Shown: one piece after another, positions 56,656 to 64,000 of the stretch
How positions within the stretch are numbered: the first letter of the stretch is position 1
Layout of the letters: every line of letters begins with the position of its first letter
DNA from: Thelonectria olida
Taxonomy: Eukaryota > Ascomycota > Sordariomycetes > Hypocreales > Nectriaceae
Length of the DNA stretch: 64,000 nt
Assembly (NCBI GenBank): GCA_020736575.1
Contig: JAGPYM010000020.1
Span: 1-64,000 of the forward strand
Direction of reading: 5' to 3'
Made by a program: the position numbers and the translations under genes
Notes under the pieces: generated by a model
Seen by the model: the letters and a program-made list of their open reading frames with translations, nothing else
Databases searched by the model: none
Told to the model about the DNA's origin: nothing

Positions 56656-56912
56656 CGTGTGGGATATTATTGGGACTTGGGCGAGAAGTTTAAAGGAAGG
56701 ATAATAGATTTTGGATGTTGTTTGGCTTAGTGTCCGAATGAATGGACAAGTAGCCTGTAATCTCTGAATGTTCTTGGGTACGGGGTAACGAGGATTTGAA
56801 GTTGTGACAGGTGCTTTGCCACAAGTGATGGAAACTTATAACCGTGTCCAGTAGAGAACCGCGATGACATCCAAAAGGTCCTCGGCATCACGGGCATCAT
56901 GATTGTCATCTG
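56656..56912. other. Short spacer
   Basis: Promoter side of the 150-residue ORF; no other feature. Confidence 0.3.
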
Positions 56913-57278
56913 CTAAGATAAGAAGCCCAAGGAGGAAAACGCTGGACCAACAACATCTTGTTCCAATGTGGAAGGAGGAAAAGAGCCGTGTAGCCGGCCT
57001 TTGTGCTCACGCACCATTTTGCTTGGTAGCCTAATGTCGCTATCTACTAAATCGAACCATGGTACTCGTATCGAACCAACAACAAAACGCAAGACCAGAG
57101 TCTGATTCATCAACATGACATCGGAGTGATGTTTGTCCGTGACCAAGAAATAGCTCGTTGTAATTTCACTGCGCCGCATGTCAAGCCTTTGAGTTCTCGT
57201 CTCAAAGAAATGGAGGTATAAATTTGGGAACCCCCAATGCCAACCATGGTTGCAACGCGTGGAACAAGCGCTTCGCAT
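56913..57278 (-). CDS. Hypothetical ORF, possibly a gene relic
   Basis: The frame has an ATG at 57278 and codes for 121 residues. The middle (RRSEITTSYFLVTDKHHSDV, MLMNQTLVLRFVVGS) looks like real protein and faintly recalls the retropepsin-like domain of fungal retroelement-derived proteins (T-x-FLV-x-D...DV-LG), but the catalytic DTG is absent from the visible part. It may be a fragment. The opposite strand holds a Cys-rich frame (57250-57567, no ATG). Confidence 0.25.
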   Translation of the reverse strand: MRSACSTRCNHGWHWGFPNLYLHFFETRTQRLDMRRSEITTSYFLVTDKHHSDVMLMNQTLVLRFVVGSIRVPWFDLVDSDIRLPSKMVREHKGRLHGSFPPSTLEQDVVGPAFSSLGFLS

Positions 57279-57759
57279 TGTCTCTCCACGGCTGCTCCAA
57301 CAAACCAAACAACGGAATCCCTACCATCCGAATTGTTCCTCTGGTGAAGCTTATAATTTCTGCAGCTTTCAGGGGAATGCTCGATGCGCTGCCACCTCAA
57401 TCGTCATCTCGCATTCGCAGATGTGCAGAGATGCTTGCAGGTGTTATTATGAAGGCCCATATAATCCTCGGTGCAAGACGTCTGAGAGTCAGGAATCTGA
57501 ATCTGAATCAGATGCTACGCCTAGGAATGCGGAGGTGGAGGAAGCAAAGGCCACGGGGGCTTCTTGAAAGAATCTGCTGCTGTCTGGAGGTCTCGCCGAG
57601 CATTATAGACACTGCGCGTGTTGGTTAGGAACTCAGTACTCGCTATCTTTCCGAGAAGACTCTAACTGTGGCTCTATAGCTGGTCACTTTTGGGACTTGA
57701 GCTTACGAGTATTCTTGTGTCTTGGCAGCTGAGAAGCAACCTCGATGCCGATACTAGTA
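57279..57759. other. Spacer with a Cys-rich plus-strand frame
   Basis: On the plus strand, 57250-57567 reads with eight cysteines (for example CRDACRCYYEGPYNPRC) and an acidic Ser/Glu tail. There is no ATG or signal-peptide exon in frame, although TATAAAT lies at about 57217. Too weak to call a gene. Confidence 0.25.
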
Positions 57760-59388
57760 CTATTTATTCCTCGTCGTGACATAACAGTCCATTTCACGTT
57801 GTTTCGCAAACCAAAAGTTAGACACCTTCCAGTCCGCCCCTGGATCTACAAGCTCAAAGTCGAAATTTCTTAGCAACTGTGGGAGGAGCTTAGACATCTC
57901 CATCAAGGAGATGTTCTTCCCCAAACACAGACGTGATCCCATCCCGAATTGTATCATGAATCGATCCATATCTCGAGCCTTGTCTTTATCTTCTAACCAC
58001 CTTTCCGGCCGAAATTGGTCCGCATCATGGCCGAATATTGATCTGCTGCGATGGATTACGTACGGGTTGACGCCGACTTCAGAGCCAGCAGGGAGAGTGA
58101 ACTGGCCGACTTGGAGGCCGGACTCGGGGACATAACGAGGCAGGCTCCATTGAACGGCGGGATGCACTCTCATTGCCTCTTTCATCACCTAGTATTTATA
58201 CCATCAATACACTGACCAGCCACTCATAACAGCTTAAGTACGTACCGCCTGGAGGTAGGGCATGCTGTTCGCTTCGCCAAACGTAACCGGATCGCTGATT
58301 TTTCCCTCGTCGCTGAGCGTGTCTACCTCTTCCTGAAGGCGCGCGTATGTGGAGGGATTCTTGAGTAGAAAGTACAAGATTGACCGCAAGCTGATAGCTG
58401 TGGTATCACTCCCCGCAGCGACGTTGGCGAAACAGCTGCGCCAGATGGTAGGCTCAGAACGCCCCATCTTTTGTAGCCTTGATACGAAATCAGTTTGGCC
58501 GTTGTCTCCGCGATCCAGTCGATCCTTGATCTGAGCACCGACAAAGTCGTTGAAGATGCCGATGCCGGGGGGGTAGATCAAGCCCAGTTTCGAAAGGAGA
58601 GTTGTGGCGACATAGTACAAAGACCAGTATTCAGGTATCACTGTGAATATCGCACCATGGATCAAATAGCGCTCGAGCTTTGCTATGCAGTTCTGCACAT
58701 CCTTGCCTTCTTTCAGGAATCCAAAAGGTTGCGAGAAAGTGATTTGGCCAATGACCTACGCAAGGCAAAGTCAGACATAAACGGTGAGGGTTTTCTTTGC
58801 TCGACTTACATCGAACGCGTAGTACTGTAGCCAGCTTGCAAGGTCAGCTGGTCTATGTTCTTGAACGAACAGGCTCTGAAGCCTCTCGACCATGGTACTT
58901 GTGCACTTGTCGACAAACGTTTCCAGCTCCACAAGGGAAGTCATGCTGTACGCCGTGGCGATCTCTCGGCGGTTGTGAGCATGTCGAGCAATATTCGGGT
59001 CGGTAAACAGGTCGTCGTTGTCTTTAGTCCCAAAAGGGATATAGAACTTGGTCTTTCCAAATTTCGAGGTGTGGCCATAAATACTTTTGACGGCAGAGGG
59101 ATCGGAGATCAGGACTTCGTTCGGGGCAACTCGCACGACTGGGCCGTACCGCGCATGAAGCTGAATCTGGATTCTTTCCATCTGGCCACCGCTGACGTGG
59201 TACAACTTCCATAGTCTTGTACAGCCAGCGAGGAATGGTCCAGGAACATGCCGAAGGCGGGTCAAGTATTTGTTTCTGGCCCAGTGCAGGAGGAGAACCG
59301 AGACTACCAGGACGCAAATCTGGGCTGGGCTTGGCCGATGCCAGGCGGAGTGAAGGAACTCGGCCGTGTTGGATCTCAAGTTTAACAT
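57760..59388 (-). CDS. Cytochrome P450 monooxygenase
   Basis: Three exons (59388-58810, 58755-58246, 58188-57760) give 505 residues, standard P450 length. An N-terminal anchor (ICVLVVSVLLLHWA) places it on the ER membrane, followed by the Pro-rich hinge RHVPGPF. I-helix motif AGSDTT is at 307-312, the K-helix E-x-x-R is E367-R370, the PERW meander is at 424-427, and the heme loop FGMGSRLCLG has Cys451. The sequence resembles the pisatin-demethylase-like fungal clade. I set the start at the ATG at 59388; an upstream TTG frame continues but gives no better N-terminus. A redox partner (CPR) would be encoded elsewhere. Substrate is unknown. Confidence 0.9.
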
Positions 59389-60288
59389 ATTTTCTGGCGG
59401 AAACAGCTTGTTCTGGAGGATCAAAGGAGTCAATCACCCTTCGCTTCTGTTGCTAAATGACGCAAAACTGATTTGGACCGTCGTTACCGGGCTGCCCTAG
59501 CACTGATATAGATATGCAAGCCAAGTTGCGGGGAAGACCACCACGGAATGTTATGCATCAACGGTTCCAGACCATTTGCGGGGAAACGGAATTTCCGAGG
59601 AACAAGGCAATGGATGCAGTAGTTTTCGTCACCGGATTCCCCAAAGGCTGCATAGTTGGCCTGTCTTGTTCCCGGGCGTCGGGGGCTTGGACAAGTCGCC
59701 AGGAATGTGAATCATGCACGGCCTAATCTGAACTTTGCACAGCTGTAAACCCTGTTGGGACGTTCTAAGGACTCATCCTATGCCTAAACCTAACTGCCCT
59801 GACACTACCCGAATCTCCATGTTAATAAACGTCATTCCTAAAAGGGTTCACGGCTGTGCATAATTCACGACCCAGTGGAGTGAGGCTCCAAGAGATGGAA
59901 ATGTATGGAATCTCGGAATAGGAGGCGCCATGCCGAGTTATCACCGTGATTGTCTGAGACAGAGCTGTCATGGTGGACTTTCTTGTTGATCAGCTGAAGA
60001 GTTCTCAGCAAAGTGTTCCAATTCATCCATCTTTTGGAGGGTTCCCTCCTGTGGATATGTTGAGATCAGCAGCAAACCTGGAGACTGGATTTGGCTTCTC
60101 TCGGAACGTTTTCCCGGTTGAGAATATGAGCCGTAGTACTTCACTTCGAGGCCATGAGAGTGCTCGAGAGAACTTTGGCATTCTTGACCGTGGATGGGGC
60201 TTCAGCCGTCCAACTCGGCCTTTCAATCTAATAGCGGCGAGAGGAAGAAGCCATGAACAAGTAAGGTTAACAGATATGTAAAACATGT
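59389..60288. other. Intergenic with one small ORF
   Basis: The plus-strand frame at 59970-60281 has an ATG and 103 codons (FGILDRGWGFSRPTRPFNL), with Arg/Ser/Phe-rich composition. It is overlapped by a minus-strand frame of similar length. No splice or domain support; I leave it uncalled. The rest is promoter for the P450. Confidence 0.3.
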
Positions 60289-62463
60289 TTAACAAAACTC
60301 AAACGCCCGCCTCTGAGACTCGAACTCCAGCAAATGCATCGCCGCCCGTCCCTCCATATACTTGTAGAGATAGCATTCCCCAACTAACAAAAAGAAATCA
60401 CCTTTCGGCCTAACAACAAATGGAACGTCCCCCCCAGAGAGAAGACATACCCAGTCACCCGGCTCCGCGGCCTCGGGCGCCAGACCGAGCTGGCCCTCGG
60501 CGTCAAAGAACAGCCGCCGCCCTGCGCAGGCGTTGTAGGCAGCCTTACTAATTCGGCTACCAGAGCCCCAGGGTACGTCTTTGAAGTGGGGATATATTTC
60601 TGGCTCATTATCCTTGATGAAATTGGCAAAGTCTTTCAGGTGGCCGTCGTGGTCCGTGACGAAGTCGCCGTGCCAGCTCAGACCAGCCGTGAGCGTGAGG
60701 GAGAATTGCATAAGCCCTCCGCTCTGTTCAAGGAACTTGTTGAGTTTCTCTCGTTGGTCTTCATCAAGGGAAGGAAGGAACTTCTTGTCATTACGCGGAA
60801 ACGGGAGTAGCACCTCCTGGATGGTAGAGACGTGAACACCATTCACTTGGAGGATATCCTTCCCTACAAGCCTATGCTCTGTAGGGATAGTGGACGGAGA
60901 TGTAGTATCGTCGACGTTGAATGGCGTAAGAGAAGAACTGTAGACCTTTTCCCACCGCGGAATCCAGGACGGCCAACTCTCGCAAATCTCAGGCCCGTGT
61001 TGAACGCAAGAGAGAAGCCGAAGCGACTTATCCGTCCCGATGACCCTGTAGGCTAGCTGGCGATAGACGTCCTCGAGCGACAAGGAATAGTCAGGTTGCA
61101 CATACAACAGTCCATTGTCGAGCTCCGAGTCAGTGGTGGCCAGCCCAAGAAGACCGTAAATCCGGTCTCGAGGGTCTGTAGCCCCGAACTGGCGAGTCAT
61201 GGCCAGGAGGTGAAGGAAGGGAAGCAAATGCGGCTTCACAGTCACATCTCCCTGCGAGATCCTGTACATGAAGTAGGCGTTGAAGAGACCCCTCACGTCA
61301 TGCTTTGAACAGATAGGCATGCGGTTGACGTGCATGCGAGCTGCCGCCAAGCCCAGCCACTTCCAGGAGATCTCTGAACGCCCCCAAAGGACAGTAGCGG
61401 AAGATGCCAACGCCACCTCTTGGATGCACCATACCCTCGAGAACCATGGCGTCTTGAAAAGGTTGGCAACGGGTTGCCATAGCGGCGAGTCCGCAGGTAT
61501 CTGCACGGTGGTGGCACAATGCATCTCAGATGTGCCGTCTGCACTTCCGATCGCAGCGTGGCGGCCATTGCACTCGCCACCGCATGCAATTCTGCGAGCA
61601 ATGGAAAATGCAACGGGGGCTTCTTCCCTCTCATCGTTGCCCAGCCAAATCATAACTGAGGTGGCGCTCTTGAATATTCCACGCATCAGACGGACCTGTT
61701 GCCCGCGCTCATGAACATCGTCCTGATTTATGCAGACGGCGTCCACCCAGACATATCGAGGCTTGTCCGGGAGCCGGAGTCGGTATAACGCGTCGCACAG
61801 GTTGTATCTTACTTTGATGGCCCCGTCCAAAGTGCGAACTTGGACCTTTTGGGTGATTTCCCCCCAGACGTAGGACAGAGCATCGTACGAGTGAGAGATT
61901 TGGCCAAGCCTTGCGGTTTCAAGGCAAATGGTAATTTCTTCTCGAGTTCCGGGTTCGATCCGCATGAGTCTTATCGAGTCTGAGTGAAGAAGGCTCTGGT
62001 ACACGAACTTTCCAACAGCCGGGGGTTGACATGGGCGCCCAAGTAGCGAAGGGTCGATTGACGCGACATTGTCGGACAAGGGTCTGACAAAACCGTCTGT
62101 GGAATCGCCCTGTTGAGAGGGAAGTCCATCTTGAAGACCAGAGTCTATGGAGCTCTGTGGCTCGGAGGGATGAAGGTGACGGGGACGGGTACTGGATAGA
62201 TGATTTACCCGTTCAAGAAAAGAGTTATGACAACTGTGTACAGGGCCGGGGCCTCGATATGCGACGGGACGTCTCGTGTCAAACACAACGGAAAGGCCCT
62301 TTGGCGTAGCGATGAAATGTGGCTCTACCGGACGAGGCTGGGGAGGCAGAGCGGGGGGGTTTATGAGTTGGCTCTGGGAAGCGACTGGCTGAATGGGCCC
62401 GTTGACGAAGTTGATGCCATGTTCGTCTTTGGCGGGCTTGTCTTTTGCGCGTCCCCACGGCAT
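60289..62463 (-). CDS. HET-domain (heterokaryon incompatibility) protein
   Basis: A single exon codes for 724 residues. A disordered Pro/Ser-rich N-terminus of about 150 residues precedes the HET domain, whose conserved blocks are all present: YDALSYVWG (193-201), YVWVDAVCINQDDVHERGQQV and TPWFSRVWCIQEVAL, followed by the downstream RDRIYGLLGLA. HET proteins mediate vegetative incompatibility, and the domain is TIR-related and can trigger cell death when activated. The frame is intact. A C-terminal region with SGGDVPFVVRPKGDFFLLVGECYL is typical of HET proteins. No NACHT, WD or prion-like module is fused. The partner locus cannot be inferred. Confidence 0.9.
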   Translation of the reverse strand: MPWGRAKDKPAKDEHGINFVNGPIQPVASQSQLINPPALPPQPRPVEPHFIATPKGLSVVFDTRRPVAYRGPGPVHSCHNSFLERVNHLSSTRPRHLHPSEPQSSIDSGLQDGLPSQQGDSTDGFVRPLSDNVASIDPSLLGRPCQPPAVGKFVYQSLLHSDSIRLMRIEPGTREEITICLETARLGQISHSYDALSYVWGEITQKVQVRTLDGAIKVRYNLCDALYRLRLPDKPRYVWVDAVCINQDDVHERGQQVRLMRGIFKSATSVMIWLGNDEREEAPVAFSIARRIACGGECNGRHAAIGSADGTSEMHCATTVQIPADSPLWQPVANLFKTPWFSRVWCIQEVALASSATVLWGRSEISWKWLGLAAARMHVNRMPICSKHDVRGLFNAYFMYRISQGDVTVKPHLLPFLHLLAMTRQFGATDPRDRIYGLLGLATTDSELDNGLLYVQPDYSLSLEDVYRQLAYRVIGTDKSLRLLSCVQHGPEICESWPSWIPRWEKVYSSSLTPFNVDDTTSPSTIPTEHRLVGKDILQVNGVHVSTIQEVLLPFPRNDKKFLPSLDEDQREKLNKFLEQSGGLMQFSLTLTAGLSWHGDFVTDHDGHLKDFANFIKDNEPEIYPHFKDVPWGSGSRISKAAYNACAGRRLFFDAEGQLGLAPEAAEPGDWVCLLSGGDVPFVVRPKGDFFLLVGECYLYKYMEGRAAMHLLEFESQRRAFEFC

Positions 62464-62940
62464 GCTCTTTCATGAAATCAATCAGAGTGATGGGTCGAGC
62501 TGGAGGAAGCAGAGCAGTCAGTTTAGTCGGGCAAGTTCGCAGAAACGGCAGTGGTTTGCAGAGTTGGGCGTTTTTTACTTCGCTCCTCTTTTACTATGTT
62601 CTCATTAATTAAGTACAGCCACCTCACTGCCTCCGCACTGCCCCCGCCAGATTGAACCAACCACCCACCCTCCTCCTGAATCCTTCGAGAAGCGGCTAGG
62701 CGCCATGGTTTCAGATATGCCGGTCGGGGCTTTTTGGTTGCCATTGCCAATGATTTTGATGTCAGTGGCTCCATGGTGGTGTGTCTTGCAGGACGCACAT
62801 AGGTCAACCATTCTCAGCGACAGCACAGCAGCAACGAGCTGCTCTGAATCAAACACCATGGCCCTAATACCATCAATAACTCTCTTGGTAGGGATAGATT
62901 ATAAATTGTGACATCTCGTGTCTGGATTCCTTTGCCCAGC
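62464..62940. other. Intergenic
   Basis: About 480 bp, promoter side of the HET gene. Short antiparallel frames overlap; none is convincing. Confidence 0.4.
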
Positions 62941-63342
62941 TCATGACTTTGCACATTTGACATACGGATCGTAAAGCAAAAGCTGGCGCATGAATTGCGC
63001 ACACCTCTCAGGAAGGCTATCATGCCAAGGCTCCATGCCCTGTCCCAAGAGATCATTCCCATAGCCCGTCATTGGCGCATACATCATGACCAGCTTGAAC
63101 CTTGCAGGACCTGTCCTCTGGTAAATAGTAGCGCTAGGTACGGTTAGTAATGCTTCTAAGAAGGGAGTGAGGTAAGTACTTGCAACTGGATTGTCTCTGC
63201 TGAGAGAATGTGTCGAAAATCGGGGATAGATGAGGGACTCCTGTGCCTCGAACGGACCCTCGCCTTCCAGTTGTTGGCTGACTCCTTCGACCCATTTCCA
63301 ACTGGATTTGGTGAGTATCGTGATGAGCGTGACCCCTTCCAT
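62941..63342 (-). CDS. Hypothetical ORF, 133 residues
   Basis: An ATG-started, single-exon frame with protein-like text (FEALLTVPSATIYQRTGP, RFKLVMMYAPMTGYGNDLL, CAQFMRQLLLYDPYVK). No signal peptide or recognised domain. Its start lies immediately next to the minisatellite, so the promoter would have to lie within that repeat. It may be a fragment or a chance frame. Confidence 0.3.
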   Translation of the reverse strand: MEGVTLITILTKSSWKWVEGVSQQLEGEGPFEAQESLIYPRFSTHSLSRDNPVASTYLTPFLEALLTVPSATIYQRTGPARFKLVMMYAPMTGYGNDLLGQGMEPWHDSLPERCAQFMRQLLLYDPYVKCAKS

Positions 63343-63350
63343 CCGAACTC

Positions 63351-63934
63351 TTATTTTATTTTAATTATTTTATTTATTTTATTTATTTTATTTATTTTAT
63401 TTATTTTATTTATTTTATTTATTTTATTTATTTTATTTATTTTATTTATTTTATTTATTTTATTTATTTTATTTATTTTATTTATTTTATTTGTTTTATT
63501 TATTTTATTTATTTTATTTATTTTATTTATTTTATTTATTTTATTTATTTTATTTATTTTATTTATTTTATTTATTTTATTTATTTTATTTATTTTATTT
63601 ATTTTATTTATTTTATTTATTTTATTTATTTTATTTATTTTATTTATTTTATTTATTTTATTTATTTTATTTATTTATTTATTTTATTTATTTTATTTAT
63701 TTTATTTATTTTATTTATTTTATTTATTTTATTTATTTTATTTATTTTATTTATTTTATTTATTTTATTTATTTTATTTATTTTATTTATTTTATTTATT
63801 TTATTTATTTTATTTATTTATTTTATTTATTTTATTTATTTTATTTATTTTATTTATTTTATTTATTTTATTTATTTTATTTATTTTATTTTTATTTTAT
63901 TTATTTTATTTATTTTATTTATTTTATTTTATTT
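63351..63934. repeat. 9-bp AT-only minisatellite
   Basis: About 65 tandem copies of TTTATTTTA cover 584 bp. The array is nearly perfect: one TTTG variant near 63492, two places where part of a unit is lost (about 63671 and 63819) that shift the phase, and a slightly longer T run near 63889. Because the unit is a multiple of three it leaves long open frames reading Phe-Ile-Leu repeats, which should not be annotated as a gene. Confidence 0.95.
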
Positions 63935-64000
63935 GCCCTTTGGCTAGTGCTTAGCAAATACAAGGGTGGGGGGGGGAGGTCAGGTTACGATTTCACTCAT
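63935..64000. other. Window end with a G run
   Basis: A run of nine G (63968-63976) follows the AT array; nothing else is visible before the window edge. Confidence 0.5.

Noticed and set aside
57030..57140. Two GGTTCGA words on the minus strand suggesting a tRNA
   Set aside because: There is no pairing acceptor stem or anticodon arm at the right distance.
49351..62463. A secondary-metabolite cluster formed by the methyltransferase, P450 and membrane protein
   Set aside because: No backbone enzyme is present, the genes are several kilobases apart with unrelated genes between them, and no shared promoter element was seen.
63208..63954. 248-codon plus-strand frame of Phe-Ile-Leu repeats
   Set aside because: It is only the minisatellite read in triplets; the repeat unit is nine bases without stop codons, and the phase shifts merely change the order of residues.

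Overview
The window looks like nuclear DNA of a filamentous ascomycete, most likely a Sordariomycete (Hypocreales or Glomerellales type). The evidence is short introns (about 45-90 bp) with CTAAC/CTAAT branch sites, three Zn2Cys6 regulators, HET and fungal-rhodopsin proteins, and a block ruined by RIP (repeat-induced point mutation). I cannot name the species from the sequence. Gene models below were spliced by hand; the stated exon sets give open frames unless a break is noted.

Layout. 1-5640 is an AT-rich, gene-free RIP block with one GC-richer island at 4782-4966. 6.0-13.4 kb holds a sugar transporter, a DUF1479 putative oxygenase and a broken chromodomain ORF. 14.4-20.0 kb holds a small O-methyltransferase and two Zn2Cys6 regulators, the first with an apparent frameshift. 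20.9-26.1 kb is one large gene for a 1625-residue protein with a degenerate kinase-like domain. 28 kb has a secreted TNT-type NADase. 30.4-33.6 kb has a Fungal_trans_2-type protein, a tRNA-Arg(UCG) gene and a short-chain dehydrogenase. 37.8-48.9 kb looks like conserved core genome: a Zn2Cys6 regulator, a Nudix hydrolase, a UVRAG/Vps38-like protein and the SEACIT/GATOR2 protein Rtc1. 49.4-62.5 kb is more accessory: a family-2 O-methyltransferase, a fungal rhodopsin-like membrane protein, tRNA-Tyr(GUA), a cytochrome P450 and a HET protein. The window ends in a 584-bp minisatellite of a 9-bp AT-only unit.

How the genes fit together. There is no polyketide or peptide synthase, so this is not a complete secondary-metabolite cluster. 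The oxidoreductases, methyltransferases and regulators are scattered, and only the 14.4-20.0 kb trio is close enough to suggest shared control. The HET protein, the kinase-like giant and the TNT NADase are the kind of genes often found in fungal self/non-self or competition repertoires; that link is inference.

Most unusual observation: the tRNA-Arg(UCG) gene at 32065-32207 (minus) carries a normal 16-nt anticodon-loop intron and also a 54-nt insertion inside the T arm. The insertion has every hallmark of a spliceosomal intron (GTCAGT donor, CTAAC branch, TAG acceptor). Removing both restores a standard 73-nt cloverleaf.
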